Assembly (NCBI RefSeq): GCF_024508335.1
Contig: NZ_CP101988.1
Coordinates: 3,100,001 to 3,164,000 of the forward strand
Origin: Cellulomonas chengniuliangii
GTDB taxonomy: Bacteria > Actinomycetota > Actinomycetes > Actinomycetales > Cellulomonadaceae
Reading direction: 5' to 3'
Length of the DNA: 64,000 nt
Shown here: positions 37,965 to 48,015 of the stretch, in pieces
Numbering within the stretch: the first letter of the stretch is position 1
Layout of the letters: each line of letters starts with the position of its first letter
Notes under the pieces: model-generated
Databases searched by the model: none
Told to the model about the DNA's origin: nothing
What the model saw: only the letters and a program-made list of their open reading frames with translations
Made by a program: the position numbers and the translations under genes

Positions 37965-38761
37965 GCGAACTCCTTGGTGTGGGTGGTGCGGAGGGGGACG
38001 GGTTCTGGGGTTGGCGACGCGTCGCCGCGCGGCTGGGCGAGCTCGGCCGCCCACGCGGCGAGGCAGCGGTCGCCGACGGTGTCCTGGTGCAGCTCGCGGC
38101 CGAGCCAGCGCAGCATCGCGCCAGGGCGCTCGAGCTCGAGATAGGTCACCCAGGGGTCGGACGGGCCGGCCAGCGGCGTGGGCCGCCAACCGAGGGCCAG
38201 CACGGTGTCCACCACGGTCAGCGGCGCGGCGCCCGAGCCGCCGCTGACGACCCCCGGCAGGGCCCGCGCGGGCCGGGACAGGTCCAGGTCCTCGACCTGC
38301 AGCGGTCCGACGGCGTCGTGCGCGGCCAGCTCGCTCCACAGGTCGCCGCCCGCCTGGCCGGCGCGCCCGAGCACCAGGGTCTCGCGGAGCAGGGCCCGCG
38401 CCCCCTCGCCCAGGCGCGCCCGGGTGCGGCGGTGGGTGCGGGCGCCGTCGGACACCACGAACGGGAGCGCGCCCCAGGTGAGCGTGGCGCCGGCGCCCAG
38501 GCGCACGTCGACGTCCCACCGCGAGCGCTGCTCCCCGCCGTACGCCACCGTGCCGGTGGTCTCCACGACCTCGAGCCAGGCGCCGTCCGCGACGTCCACC
38601 TCGACCTCGACGACGTCGCCCGCCAGGAGCAGGGCGCCGTTGGCGACCAGGGCCACGCGCGCGCCGGTCGCGTCCTGCTCGAGCACCCGCGCCGCCAGCG
38701 CGCCGGACCGCAGCTCGAGCATGGACCGCCCGGGCCCCGGCGCGACGACGATCCGGGTCAC
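37961..38761 (-). CDS. ureD: Urease accessory protein UreD
   Basis: 266 residues. UreD family features: [40 protein letters not shown], then [29 protein letters not shown] and an [18 protein letters not shown] segment. With UreF and UreG it forms the complex that loads nickel into apo-urease. Start and stop overlap ureG and the argJ-like gene respectively (both ATGA). Sequence conservation of UreD is low in general, so the position between ureG and the operon end adds much to the call. Confidence 0.9.
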   Translation of the reverse strand: MTRIVVAPGPGRSMLELRSGALAARVLEQDATGARVALVANGALLLAGDVVEVEVDVADGAWLEVVETTGTVAYGGEQRSRWDVDVRLGAGATLTWGALPFVVSDGARTHRRTRARLGEGARALLRETLVLGRAGQAGGDLWSELAAHDAVGPLQVEDLDLSRPARALPGVVSGGSGAAPLTVVDTVLALGWRPTPLAGPSDPWVTYLELERPGAMLRWLGRELHQDTVGDRCLAAWAAELAQPRGDASPTPEPVPLRTTHTKEFA

Positions 38762-39570
38762 GCCGGCTCGCCCACCGCGGCGCCCTGCGGCGCGTCGTCG
38801 TGGTCGTGGTCGTGCGTGTGGGTGAAGCCGCCGTCGGGGTGCTCCTCGTCGGCGTGGAAGTGCGGCGCCATCGGCCCCGGGTCCACCGCGACGTGGCCGC
38901 CCGCCCGGTACCCGGCGAGGGTCTCCAGCACCCAGGCGACGAGCTCGTCCACCGACGCCTCGTCGTGCCGGGACAGCGCCACCACGGGGCGCCCGTCACG
39001 CGCGGCGACGCCCTCGCGGACCATGCGCTCCACGTCGACGCCCACGTACGGGCCCAGGTCCGTCTTGTTCACCACGAGCAGGTCGGCGCGGGCGATGCCG
39101 GGGCCGCCCTTGCGGACCACGTCGCCGCCGCCGGCCACATCCAGCACGAAGATCTGCGCGTCCACGAGCGCCGGGGAGAACGTCGCGGTGAGGTTGTCCC
39201 CGCCGGACTCGACGACCACCAGGTCGAGCGGCGCGAAGTCGGCCTCGAGGTCCTCGACGGCCAGCAGGTTCGCGGTCACGTCGTCGCGGATCGCGGTGTG
39301 CGGGCAGGCGCCTGTCTCCACCGGGCGGATCCGATCCGGGTCGAGCACCCCGGCGGAGCGCAGGAACCGCGCGTCCTCGTCGGTGTAGATGTCATTCGTC
39401 ACCACGGCCAGCGAGAGCTGGTCCGCGAGCCGGCGGCACAGCGTCGCGATGAGCGAGCTCTTCCCTGTGCCGACCGGGCCGGCGACGCCCAGACGCATGG
39501 CCCGGGCAGGCTCGGCGGAGGCGGGCGCGGCAAGGGCGGCAGGGGCGGCGGGTGTGATGTCCTCAGGCAC
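38758..39570 (-). CDS. ureG: Urease accessory GTPase UreG with C-terminal histidine-rich tail
   Basis: 270 residues. P-loop [20 protein letters not shown] (31-50), [27 protein letters not shown] with the Cys-Pro-His metal motif, [17 protein letters not shown] and the NKTD guanine motif ([14 protein letters not shown]). A tail of about 30 residues ([12 protein letters not shown], then [10 protein letters not shown]) is His/Asp-rich and should bind nickel. No ureE gene is present, so this tail may replace UreE as nickel donor. The GTG at 39568-39570 overlaps the end of ureF by 8 bases. A 25-residue Ala/Pro-rich extension precedes the conserved domain. Confidence 0.95.
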   Translation of the reverse strand: MPEDITPAAPAALAAPASAEPARAMRLGVAGPVGTGKSSLIATLCRRLADQLSLAVVTNDIYTDEDARFLRSAGVLDPDRIRPVETGACPHTAIRDDVTANLLAVEDLEADFAPLDLVVVESGGDNLTATFSPALVDAQIFVLDVAGGGDVVRKGGPGIARADLLVVNKTDLGPYVGVDVERMVREGVAARDGRPVVALSRHDEASVDELVAWVLETLAGYRAGGHVAVDPGPMAPHFHADEEHPDGGFTHTHDHDHDDAPQGAAVGEPA

Positions 39571-40297
39571 TGAACAGCCTCTCGGTCGTGGCGGCGTGGG
39601 TCTGCGCCCACCGTTCCATGAGCGGCGCGCCGCCTGCAGGGATTTCCACGGGGTGGCGCAGGTGCGACACCCGCGCGGCGAGCGCGTCGATCTCCGGCAG
39701 CAGGTCCACGACCATGCCGGTGGTCTCGAGCGGGTCGGCAGGCTCGAGCTTGAGCAGCGCGGCGACGACGGTCTGCACGTCGTCGTAGCCGACGAGCCGC
39801 CCCAGGTCCCACGCGTCCAGCCCGGCCCGGTGCGCCAGCACGCCGAGCACCACAGGACGCGGCCAGGCGCGCGCCGCCGGCTGGCCGAGCGGGTCCGGGC
39901 GACCGGGGGCGACCGGCCACAGCGTCCGGGCGACCCGCAGCTGCCCGCGGCCCAGCCGCCGCGCGTTGGCCCGGAGCGCCGGCGACGGCGTCCGGGCGGC
40001 CCACGCGGCGTCGACGGCGGCCAGGTCCTCCCCCGCGGCGGCCACGGCCCGCGCCACGACGGCCGTGCCCGCCTCGACCGCGGTCACGGTGCGCAGCCGG
40101 GCACGGGCGTAGTCGGCGACATCGCCCGCCCGCAGGCCCGCTCGCAGCGCGGGCTCGAGCCCGCCGGACTGCGTGTGCCCGCCGGAGGGCAGGCGGGCGT
40201 CGGCGAGCAGGGTCAGCAGCAGGGCGGAGGGGACGGCGAACGACCCAGGGGCGGGCGGCGCCTCGCCCGCGGCCCCGGCGCCAGTCGGAGCAGCCAT
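39563..40297 (-). CDS. ureF: Urease accessory protein UreF
   Basis: 244 residues, all helical. UreF signatures: [29 protein letters not shown] near the N-terminus (shown here in part; residues about 26-54), and [14 protein letters not shown] in the second half. It bridges UreD and UreG during nickel insertion. The ATG at 40295-40297 overlaps the ureBC stop (TGATG). His in GGHTQSGG replaces the Phe or Tyr common at that position in some relatives. Confidence 0.9.
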   Translation of the reverse strand: MAAPTGAGAAGEAPPAPGSFAVPSALLLTLLADARLPSGGHTQSGGLEPALRAGLRAGDVADYARARLRTVTAVEAGTAVVARAVAAAGEDLAAVDAAWAARTPSPALRANARRLGRGQLRVARTLWPVAPGRPDPLGQPAARAWPRPVVLGVLAHRAGLDAWDLGRLVGYDDVQTVVAALLKLEPADPLETTGMVVDLLPEIDALAARVSHLRHPVEIPAGGAPLMERWAQTHAATTERLFSA

Positions 40298-42432
40298 CAG
40301 AACATCGAGTAGAGCCGGCCGAGCGGCACCTCGTCGACGGGGGCGGGCTCCACACGCTCGCCGTCCACGTCGATCTGGAAGGTCTCGGAGTCGATGTCGA
40401 TGCGGGGGCACACGTCGTTGTTCCGCATCTCCGCCTTGGTGACCGCGCGGGTGTCCGCGACGCCCATCAGCCGGCGCCGCAGCCCCAGGCGCTCCGCCAC
40501 GCCGTCCTCGAGCGCCCGCGGCGCCACGAAGGACACCGACACGTCCGCGCCGATCGCGTCCGCCAGGGCCGGGCGCATCAGCACCGGCTGCGGAGACGGG
40601 ATCGAGGCGTTCGGGTCGCCGAGGGCTCCCCAGACGAGCGCGCCGCCCTTGATCACCACCTGCGGCCGCACCCCGAAGAACCGGGGGTCCCACAGCACCA
40701 GGTCGGCGAGCTTGCCGACCTCGACCGACCCGATCTCCGCGTCGACGCCGTGGGCGATCGCCGGGTTGATCGTGTACTTGGCCACGTACCGGCGCGCGCG
40801 CTCGTTGTCCGCCGGGAGGCTCGACGAGAGCGGCCCACGACGGTGCTTCATCACGTGCGCGACCTGCCAGGTGCGGGTGACCACCTCGCCGATGCGGCCC
40901 ATCGCCTGCGCGTCCGAGGACGTCATGGAGATCGCGCCCATGTCGTGCAGCACGTCCTCGGCGGCGATGGTCGTCGCCCGGATGCGGGACTCCGCGAAGG
41001 CCAGGTCCTCAGGGACCCGGGGGTTCAGGTGGTGGCAGACCATGAGCATGTCCAGGTGCTCGGCCACCGTGTTGCGGGTGTGCGGCAGCGTCGGGTTGGT
41101 GGACCCCGGCAGCACGTACGGCTCGCCCGCCAGCCGCATGATGTCGGGCGCGTGGCCGCCCCCGGCCCCCTCGGTGTGGAACGCGTGGATCGAACGGCCC
41201 GCGATCGCCGAGACCGTGGACTCCAGGAAGCCGGCCTCGTTGAGCGAGTCCGAGTGCAGGGCCACCTGCAGGCCCCAGTCCTGCGCGGCGCGCAGCGCGG
41301 CGTCGAGAGCCGCCGGGGTCGAGCCCCAGTCCTCGTGCACCTTGTACCCGGCCGCCCCGTTCAGCGCCTGCTCGGCGAGGCCCGCCGCGCTGACGGTGTT
41401 GCCCTTGCCCAGCAGCAGCACGTTGACGGGCAGGTGGTCCAGGCTGCGGTGGATGGCGCGCAGGTGCCAGGCGCCGGGCGTGACGGTGGTGGCCTTGGTG
41501 CCCTCCGAGGGGCCGGTCCCGCCGCCCGCGATGGTGGTGATGCCGGTGGCGAGCGCCTCGACCACCTGCGACGGCGAGATCAGGTGGACGTGCGCGTCGA
41601 ACCCTCCGGCCGTGAGGATCTTGCCCTCGCCGCTGATCACGTCCGTGGACGGGCCGATGCGCAGCGCCGGGTGGACGCCGTCGGCCACGTCGGGGTTGCC
41701 CGCCTTCCCGAGGGCGACGATCCGCCCGTCGCGGATGCCGACGTCGGCGCGCACCACGCCCCACCAGTCGAGCACCACGACGTTGGTGATCACGGTGTCG
41801 GGAGCGCCCTCGGCGCGGGACGTGGACCCCTGCAGCATGGACTCGCGGATCGACTTGCCGCCGCCGAACACCGCCTCGTCGCCGCCGGCGGTGCGGTCCT
41901 CCTCGACCTCGATCCACAGGTCGGTGTCGCCCAAGCGCACCTGGTCGCCGACCGTCGGGCCGTACAGCGCCGCATAGCGGGCCCGCGGGACCACGAGGGC
42001 GGGCACGTGCGGGGCGGTGGCGGCCCCCGTGGCCGCAGCCATGCGCGCCGTGCCCGCGCTGCGCGGCGCGTCGTCCTCCGGCGCCACGACGTCGCCCAGC
42101 GCGCCGCCGTCGTCCTTGCCGCGCTGGATCCCCGGGACGCGCCGCGCGCCGCGCAGGGTGACCGCGGTGACGGTGCGCGAGGCCCCCGGCTCGAACCGCT
42201 GCGAGGTGCCCGCCATGACGTCGAGACGGAAGCCGTGCGCGGCCTCGCGGTCGAACCTCAGCGCCGGGTTGGCGTCCGGCAGGTGCAGGTGCGAGCCGAT
42301 CTGCACCGGGCGGTCGCCCGTGTTGAGCACCACGAGCTCGATCCGCTCGTGCGGGGCGCGATCGGCGTTGAGCTCGACGTCGCCCTCGGCGACGCGAACG
42401 GCGCCCGGGCCGGTGGTGGAGTGGCTGGCCAT
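40297..42432 (-). CDS. ureC: Urease beta-alpha fusion (UreB-UreC)
   Basis: 711 residues combining two subunits that are usually separate. Residues 1-105 are UreB ([20 protein letters not shown]), 106-145 an Ala/Asp-rich linker, 146-711 UreC. All nickel ligands are present: His281, His283, carbamylated Lys364 ([12 protein letters not shown]), His393, His419, Asp507, a constant +147 from Klebsiella numbering. The flap is [20 protein letters not shown]. It hydrolyses urea to ammonia and carbamate. GAGGAG precedes the ATG, 40 bases after ureA. Met131 (ATG near 42042) in the linker could serve as an internal start and give a separate UreC. Confidence 0.95.
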   Translation of the reverse strand: MASHSTTGPGAVRVAEGDVELNADRAPHERIELVVLNTGDRPVQIGSHLHLPDANPALRFDREAAHGFRLDVMAGTSQRFEPGASRTVTAVTLRGARRVPGIQRGKDDGGALGDVVAPEDDAPRSAGTARMAAATGAATAPHVPALVVPRARYAALYGPTVGDQVRLGDTDLWIEVEEDRTAGGDEAVFGGGKSIRESMLQGSTSRAEGAPDTVITNVVVLDWWGVVRADVGIRDGRIVALGKAGNPDVADGVHPALRIGPSTDVISGEGKILTAGGFDAHVHLISPSQVVEALATGITTIAGGGTGPSEGTKATTVTPGAWHLRAIHRSLDHLPVNVLLLGKGNTVSAAGLAEQALNGAAGYKVHEDWGSTPAALDAALRAAQDWGLQVALHSDSLNEAGFLESTVSAIAGRSIHAFHTEGAGGGHAPDIMRLAGEPYVLPGSTNPTLPHTRNTVAEHLDMLMVCHHLNPRVPEDLAFAESRIRATTIAAEDVLHDMGAISMTSSDAQAMGRIGEVVTRTWQVAHVMKHRRGPLSSSLPADNERARRYVAKYTINPAIAHGVDAEIGSVEVGKLADLVLWDPRFFGVRPQVVIKGGALVWGALGDPNASIPSPQPVLMRPALADAIGADVSVSFVAPRALEDGVAERLGLRRRLMGVADTRAVTKAEMRNNDVCPRIDIDSETFQIDVDGERVEPAPVDEVPLGRLYSMF

Positions 42433-42472
42433 GGTTCTCCTCAGGGCTGCGGCAGGACGGCGGCGGGCTCGG

Positions 42473-42775
42473 TCAGGCGATGGGCTGGTGGATGGTCACG
42501 AGCTTGCGGCCGTCGTCGAACGTCGCCTCGACCTGGACGTCCGGCAGCAGCTCCGCGACCCCGGGCATGACGTCGTCACGGCTCAGCACGGTGCGGCCGG
42601 CCTCCATGAGCTCGGCCACGGTCGCGCCCTCGCGGGCCCGCTCGATGACCCACGTCGCGAGCAGCGCCACGGTCTCGGGGTGGTTGAGCCGCACGCCTCG
42701 GGAGAGGCGGTCGCGGGCCACCATGCCCGCGACGCTGAGCAGCAGCTTCTCCTGGTCGGCAGGGGTCAGGTGCAT
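42473..42775 (-). CDS. ureA: Urease gamma subunit UreA
   Basis: 100 residues, exact family length: [60 protein letters not shown] and [14 protein letters not shown]. It is one of the three chains of urease. Its start overlaps the end of the fused ABC ATPase gene upstream by 10 bases, which ties urease production to that transporter. It stays separate from UreB although in many other bacteria UreA and UreB are the ones that are fused. Confidence 0.97.
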   Translation of the reverse strand: MHLTPADQEKLLLSVAGMVARDRLSRGVRLNHPETVALLATWVIERAREGATVAELMEAGRTVLSRDDVMPGVAELLPDVQVEATFDDGRKLVTIHQPIA

Positions 42776-44400
42776 GGGTTCTCGGCGCCTTTCCGGACGG
42801 AGGTCGGGGACGTGGGCGACAGCGGTGGCACGACGGTCGGCGGTGGCGGCGACGTCTCGAGGACGGAGCCTGCGTCCGCAGGCCGCAAGAACAGCACACG
42901 GTCGGCGACGGCGTGCAGCGCCGTCACATCGTGGCCCACCAGGAGCACGCCGACCCCGGAGCGGGCCAGGTCGTGGACCAGGTCGAGCACATCGGCGGCG
43001 GTCCGGTCGTCGAGCATGGACGTGGCCTCGTCGAGCACCAGGAACTCTGGTTCCAGCGCCAGGGCCCGCGCCACGCACGCGCGCTGCAGCTCGCCGCCCG
43101 ACACCTCGTGCGGGCGGCGGCCGAGCAGCGCGGGGTCCAGCCCGACAGCCGCCGCGAGCGCGTCGGCGTCGACCTCCCGGCAGGCCAGCCGGGCGGGCAG
43201 CTCGATGGCCCGGCGGAGCGTCATGCGCGCGTCCACCGCCATGCGGGGATGCTGCGACACCCAGCCGACGCGCCGGCGCTGCGCAGGTGGAAGCGCCAGC
43301 CCGGCGCCGGCCACCCGCTGGCCGCCGAGGCTCACGCGCCCGGCGTCGGGTGACTCGAGCTGGGCCAGCACCGCCGCAAGGGTCGACTTCCCGGCGCCGG
43401 ACGGGCCGGTCAGGCCCACCACCTCCCCGGCGCGCACCTCGAGGTCCGTGGGAGCGAGCACCGGCCGGCCGCCGCGCGTCACGACGACGCCGCGGGCCGC
43501 GAGCGCCGCCGCGTCGGGGCTGACGGCGGGACGGGGCCGGGCGGCGGGGGCGGCGTCGCGCAGCACCTCGTCGGGGGCGCCGTGCGCGACGACGCGTCCG
43601 GCGGCGACCCGCGTCACGGTGTGGGCCACCTGGCGGGCGAGGGCGGTGTCGTGCGTGATCACCAGGACGGTGTGCCCTGCCCGCGCGTAGGACGCGAGCA
43701 GCACCCCGACGGTCCGCGACGCCTCCGCGTCCAGGCCCGAGGTGGGCTCGTCGGCGAGGAGCACGGGCGGGTGGTTGACCATCGCCGCCACGAGGTTGAG
43801 CCGCCCGAGCTGCCCGCCCGAGAGCTGGTGCGGGAAGCGGCCGAGCCAGGCCGGGTCCACCCCGGCCGCGTGGGCGAGCTCGACGAGCTGCTCTGCCTCG
43901 CCTGCGGCGCGGTGCGGATGCGCCGCGCCGAGGCGGGTCCGGCGCCGGCCAGCGACGCGCTGCGCCTCGCGGAGCTGGGCCGCGATGGTCCTGGTGGGAG
44001 TGAACGCGCCGCCGGCGCCCTGGGCGGCGGCGCCGATGACCCGGCCCCGCAGCCCGCGCACGCGCCGCGAGCCGTCCAGCAGGTCGATCGCCTCGCCGTC
44101 CGCGTGCAGGGTGGCGGCGCCCGTGGCGGTCGAGCCGGCGGGAAGCGTCCCGGTCAGCGCGGACACGACCGTGGACTTGCCCGCCCCGGAGGCGCCGAGC
44201 AGCACGTGGACCTGCCCGGGCAGCAGGTCCAGGTCGAGGCCGTCGAGCACGAGCGTGCTCCCATGGGCGACGGACAGCCCGCGGACCGCGACGCTCGCCG
44301 ACCCGTGGGCCTGCTCCTGCGGGCGGCCGGGCGCAGGCGACTCCTCCGGCGCCACGGCGAGCATCGGCTCGGAGGTCGGCAACAGCGTCGGCTCAGGCAT
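42766..44400 (-). CDS. Fused double ABC ATPase (NikDE/DppDF-like) coupled to urease
   Basis: 544 residues with two complete ATPase domains. Domain 1: Walker [17 protein letters not shown] (about 68), signature [13 protein letters not shown], Walker [13 protein letters not shown]. Domain 2: Walker [17 protein letters not shown] (about 343), signature [17 protein letters not shown], Walker [14 protein letters not shown]. It energises the two permeases encoded just before it. The C-terminal peptide-family extension (oligo-HPY) is absent from both halves, as in shorter NikD/NikE-type proteins. With the overlap into ureA this favours nickel or a nickel chelate as cargo; peptide transport remains possible. 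Confidence 0.88.
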   Translation of the reverse strand: MPEPTLLPTSEPMLAVAPEESPAPGRPQEQAHGSASVAVRGLSVAHGSTLVLDGLDLDLLPGQVHVLLGASGAGKSTVVSALTGTLPAGSTATGAATLHADGEAIDLLDGSRRVRGLRGRVIGAAAQGAGGAFTPTRTIAAQLREAQRVAGRRRTRLGAAHPHRAAGEAEQLVELAHAAGVDPAWLGRFPHQLSGGQLGRLNLVAAMVNHPPVLLADEPTSGLDAEASRTVGVLLASYARAGHTVLVITHDTALARQVAHTVTRVAAGRVVAHGAPDEVLRDAAPAARPRPAVSPDAAALAARGVVVTRGGRPVLAPTDLEVRAGEVVGLTGPSGAGKSTLAAVLAQLESPDAGRVSLGGQRVAGAGLALPPAQRRRVGWVSQHPRMAVDARMTLRRAIELPARLACREVDADALAAAVGLDPALLGRRPHEVSGGELQRACVARALALEPEFLVLDEATSMLDDRTAADVLDLVHDLARSGVGVLLVGHDVTALHAVADRVLFLRPADAGSVLETSPPPPTVVPPLSPTSPTSVRKGAENPCT

Positions 44401-45319
44401 GGTGGCCCTCCTCGCGACCGGCGAGGCAGCCGGCCAGGCAGATGGTGACGGCGACGAGCAGGCCCGCGGGGGCGGCCAGCGTCCACCACGCCTGGGACAG
44501 CAGCGCCTGCTGCCCCAGGTCCAGCAGCGCGCCGAGCGACGGTTGGTGCGGCGGAAGGCCGAGGCCCAGGAAGGTGAGCGTGGACTCGTGCCAGACGGCG
44601 TGCGGCACCAGCAGCCCGAACGCCACCGTGAGTTGCGTGGCCAGACGGGGGGCGGCGTGGTGGCGCAGCAACTGGCGCCGGGTGAGTCCGAGCGCGATCG
44701 CGGCCCGGTAGAAGTCCTGGCCGCTCAGGGTGAGCAGCTCGGCCCGCACCAGCCGGGCCGTCTGCGTCCAGTGCGTCGCGGCGACCACCAGCACGATGGT
44801 GACGAGGGACCCGCGCAGCGCGGCGGCGACGACGATGCCGAGCAGCAGGTGCGGCACCGCGTTGACCCCGTCGACCAGGCGCATGCCCCAGCGGTCGACC
44901 CGACCGCCGAGCAGCGCGCAGGCCGCCCCGACCACGGCGCCGACCACCACCGCGCCGAGCGCCCCGGCGAGCGCGGCGACCAGCGACACCCGCAGCCCGT
45001 GGGCCGAGCGGACGAACAGGTCCCGGCCGGCGAGGTCCGTGCCGAACGGGTGGGCGGGCGACGGGCTGGTGGCCCCGACGCCGTAGTCGACGTGGTCGAG
45101 GTCCACCTGGAGCAGCATCGGGACCAGCACGGCGTACGCGACCAGCAGCACCAGCCCGGCGGCCGCGACCCGGCGTGCGGGCAGGCGCGGGAGGCGGCGG
45201 CCAGGCGAGCGCCCGGCGGGGGCGCTCCGCGGCAGGGCGGCCGGCTCGGCGGGCGCGGGGACGGGAAGGGCGCGAGCCGCTGCCGCCGAGGGGACGTCGA
45301 CCAGGTTCTCAGAGCGCAT
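44393..45319 (-). CDS. ABC permease, DppC/NikC type (system B)
   Basis: 308 residues, six membrane helices after a Pro/Ala-rich N-terminus of about 45 residues. The DppC/NikC hallmark AHPFGTDLAGRDLFVRSAHGLR is followed by the permease loop FYRAAIALGLTRRQLLRHHAAP (EAA-like) and TFLGLGLPPHQPSLGALLDLGQQ. It overlaps the permease before it by 11 bases and the ATPase after it by 8, so the whole system B is translated as a chain. Cargo as for the ATPase: probably nickel or an oligopeptide-like chelate. Confidence 0.88.
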   Translation of the reverse strand: MRSENLVDVPSAAAARALPVPAPAEPAALPRSAPAGRSPGRRLPRLPARRVAAAGLVLLVAYAVLVPMLLQVDLDHVDYGVGATSPSPAHPFGTDLAGRDLFVRSAHGLRVSLVAALAGALGAVVVGAVVGAACALLGGRVDRWGMRLVDGVNAVPHLLLGIVVAAALRGSLVTIVLVVAATHWTQTARLVRAELLTLSGQDFYRAAIALGLTRRQLLRHHAAPRLATQLTVAFGLLVPHAVWHESTLTFLGLGLPPHQPSLGALLDLGQQALLSQAWWTLAAPAGLLVAVTICLAGCLAGREEGHHA

Positions 45320-46400
45320 CGGGGTCCGTCCTCGGGTCGATCCGCACCAGGCAGAGGTCGGCGAGCAGCCCGCCGAGCACCGCCACGGCGGAGAGCAGCA
45401 CGGTGGACGCGGCGAGCAGCGCGAAGTCCTGGGCGAGCGCCGCGCTGACCAGCGACTGGCCGAGCCCGGGCCAGGAGAAGACCTCCTCCACCAGCACCGA
45501 CCCGGCGACGACCTCCGGCAGCCGGGCGCCGGCGATGGCCAGCGTCGGCACCGCGGCGGTCGGCAGCACGTGCCTGGCCAGCACCTGCCGCTCGGGCACG
45601 CCGCGCAGCCGGGCCGCCTCGGTCGCGGGGCTGCGCAGCTGCGCGGTGACGGCGCGGTGCAGGTGCAGGGTGATCCAGGGCAGCTGGGCCAGCGCCACCG
45701 ACAGCACGGGCAGCACGAGGTGCCGACCCACCTGCCCGGGCGTCACGGCGGCGCCGGCGTCGGTGAGGCCGCCTGTGGGCAGCCAGCCCAGGCCGACCGC
45801 CAGCACCGCCATGAGGCCCATCGCGACGAGGAAGGCCGGCACGGCCGACAGCGCCCACAGCCCCGAGGTGAGGACCCGGGCCAGGAGCCCGTGCGGCTGG
45901 CGTGCCGCGATGAGCGCCAGCGGGACGGCCACTGCGGCGCCCAGCGCGAGGCCCAGCACCATGAGCAGCAGCGTCCACGGCAGCCGGGCGGCCACGACGT
46001 CCGCGACGGGCATCCGCGCCGATGTGGAGACGCCCAGGTCGCCGCTCACCAGGCCGGACGCCCACCGCCACCACGCCTCGGCCCAGTGGGCGCCGGCGCC
46101 GTGGGCGCCCGTGACGACGTCCTCGACGGAGGCCCGCGCGGCGCCGCCGGTGAACTCGTCGCGGGCGCCCAGGAACGCCGCGGCGGCGTCCGTGGGCGAG
46201 GCGGCGGCCAGCGCGAACACGGCCAGGCTGATGACGCCCATCAGGGGCGCCGCCCACAGGAGCCGGCGCCGGACCAGTCGCAGCACGGCCACGCGGCGCC
46301 CCGACGCGGCGCCGCGCGGCGCCGGGGCGACCAGGGGCATGCCGTCACCGGGCGCCGGCGCCACCGGCGCCTCCCGTCCCGTGTCGGAAATCAGAGTCAT
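45309..46400 (-). CDS. ABC permease, DppB/NikB type (system B)
   Basis: 363 residues. The first membrane helix (LWAAPLMGVISLAVFALAAA) is followed by the long periplasmic loop and WASGLVSGDLGVSTSARMPV, the DppB-type signature, then VVAARLPWTLLLMVLGLALG and the coupling loop EAARLRGVPERQVLARHVLP. Near the end, LVEEVFSWPGLGQSLVSAAL is another family marker. A 35-residue polar N-terminal extension is unusual. The ATG overlaps the binding-protein stop (ATGA). Confidence 0.88.
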   Translation of the reverse strand: MTLISDTGREAPVAPAPGDGMPLVAPAPRGAASGRRVAVLRLVRRRLLWAAPLMGVISLAVFALAAASPTDAAAAFLGARDEFTGGAARASVEDVVTGAHGAGAHWAEAWWRWASGLVSGDLGVSTSARMPVADVVAARLPWTLLLMVLGLALGAAVAVPLALIAARQPHGLLARVLTSGLWALSAVPAFLVAMGLMAVLAVGLGWLPTGGLTDAGAAVTPGQVGRHLVLPVLSVALAQLPWITLHLHRAVTAQLRSPATEAARLRGVPERQVLARHVLPTAAVPTLAIAGARLPEVVAGSVLVEEVFSWPGLGQSLVSAALAQDFALLAASTVLLSAVAVLGGLLADLCLVRIDPRTDPDAL

Positions 46401-48004
46401 CGCCGCGTCCAGTCCTGCACGTTGAACCACGGGCCCCACGCGACGCCGTGCTCGTGGGGCTCGAGCACGTGCTCGACGCCATCCCAGTCGTCCAGCCCCC
46501 GGGCCACGTAGGTGTGCTCGAGCGCGAACACGGCGACCAGCGGCGGGTTCGCCACCAGGACCGTCTGGAGCTCGCGGTACAGCGCGGAGCGCGCCGCCGG
46601 GTCGGGCTCGGTCCGCGCCGCGTCGAGCAGCCTGTCGACGTCGGGGTCGGCGTAGCCGGACGGGTTGGAGTAGGCGTCGTCCTCGTCGAACACGGCGAAG
46701 TCCGAGTGGAGCTGCCGGTAGGCCTGGGCGTCGGGGTCGTATGGCATGTCCCCGCCGCCGAGCACGAAGGCCTTCTCGTCCATCGCGGTCACGGCGTGGC
46801 GGCGGTCGACGCCCTCGAGCGCCACGTCGATCCCCAAGGGCGCCATGTCCGAGGCGAAGGCCTGCGCGACGTCCCGGCGCAGCGTGTCCTCGGCGAAGTA
46901 CATGAGGGTGAACGCGAACCGCACGCCGTCCTTGGCCCGGACCCCGTCGGGGCCCACGGCCCAGCCCGCGTCGTCGAGCAGCGCGGCGGCCGCGGCCGGA
47001 TCGTGCGCGAACACGGCCGACGGCTCGAAGGCGTCGCCCTGGGCGGGGGTGAACGGCGTGGCCACCGCCGTGCCGTGCCCCGCGAGGATGCCGTCGATCA
47101 TTGCCTGCCGGTCCGTGCCCAGGTTGACGGCCACCCGCACCGCCGGGTCCGCGAAGAAGGGCAGGGTGACCGGCAGCGAGATCGCCCGGAAGTCGCCCGA
47201 GGAGTTCGCCACCAGCTCGAGCCCGTCGGAGCCGGCGATCTGGGCCGCGATCCGCGGCGAGACCTGCGCCCCGTCGACCTCGCCTGAGCGCACCCGCTGG
47301 GCGCGGGCGTTCTCGTCCGCGACGAACGCCAGGTGGATCGTCCGCACCTGCGGCTCGCCGCCCCACCAGCCCTCGCGCGCCCGCAGCGTCATCGACTCGC
47401 CTTTGCGCCACTCGGCGAGCACGTACGGCCCGGTGCCGACGGGCTCGCTCGCCAGCGGCGAGCCGACCACGTCCCCGCCGAGCGCCTCGGACGCGGGGAT
47501 GCCCAGGGTCAGGCGCGCGGGCAGCCCGGCGTACGGGTACGCCAGGTCGAACCGCACGGTCAGCGGGTCGATCGCGGTGACCTGCTCGACCATCTCGTAG
47601 TCCGCGGCCATCCAGGAGCCCACCGCCGGGTCGCGCACCGCGTCGAACGCCGCGACGACGTCCTGCGCGTCGAACTCGGAGCCGTCGCTGAACGTGACGC
47701 CCTCGCGCAGCCGGACGGTCCACGACGTGAGGGTCGCGTCGGCCTCCGGCATCGCGACGGCGAGCCCCGGCTCGAGCACCCCGTCCGCCCCCACGGCGAC
47801 CAGGCCGTCGTAGAGCTTGGACGTGATGCCCAGCGGGTACTCGAGCGGGTGCAGCGAGCCGTACTCGCCCGTCTCGGCGAGGCGCAGCGTGGCCGCGTCG
47901 TCGGAGGCGCCCGCGGCCGCGCCCGAGACCGCCGCGGAGCAGCCGGACGCGGCGAGCACGAGCGCTCCGAGGAGGACGGCGGGCCGAGAGTGGCGCAGGC
48001 GCAT
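46397..48004 (-). CDS. Lipoprotein substrate-binding protein, SBP family 5 (system B)
   Basis: 535 residues. A lipoprotein signal (PAVLLGALVLAASGCSAAVS) places the acylated Cys at about residue 22. Family 5 blocks: LYDGLVAVGADGVLEPGLAV, SWTVRLREGVTFSDGSEFDA with AQDVVAAFDAV, EPVGTGPYVLAEWRKGESM and AVRVAVNLGTDRQAMIDGIL. It would bring a peptide, nickel chelate or similar solute to permeases B. Similar proteins bind nickel through His or a chelator; His-containing C-terminal stretch VEHVLEPHEHGVAWGPW is notable. It starts 11 bases after the system A permease gene, so systems A and B are contiguous. Confidence 0.88.
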   Translation of the reverse strand: MRLRHSRPAVLLGALVLAASGCSAAVSGAAAGASDDAATLRLAETGEYGSLHPLEYPLGITSKLYDGLVAVGADGVLEPGLAVAMPEADATLTSWTVRLREGVTFSDGSEFDAQDVVAAFDAVRDPAVGSWMAADYEMVEQVTAIDPLTVRFDLAYPYAGLPARLTLGIPASEALGGDVVGSPLASEPVGTGPYVLAEWRKGESMTLRAREGWWGGEPQVRTIHLAFVADENARAQRVRSGEVDGAQVSPRIAAQIAGSDGLELVANSSGDFRAISLPVTLPFFADPAVRVAVNLGTDRQAMIDGILAGHGTAVATPFTPAQGDAFEPSAVFAHDPAAAAALLDDAGWAVGPDGVRAKDGVRFAFTLMYFAEDTLRRDVAQAFASDMAPLGIDVALEGVDRRHAVTAMDEKAFVLGGGDMPYDPDAQAYRQLHSDFAVFDEDDAYSNPSGYADPDVDRLLDAARTEPDPAARSALYRELQTVLVANPPLVAVFALEHTYVARGLDDWDGVEHVLEPHEHGVAWGPWFNVQDWTRR

Positions 48005-48015
48005 GGGACGGCCCT

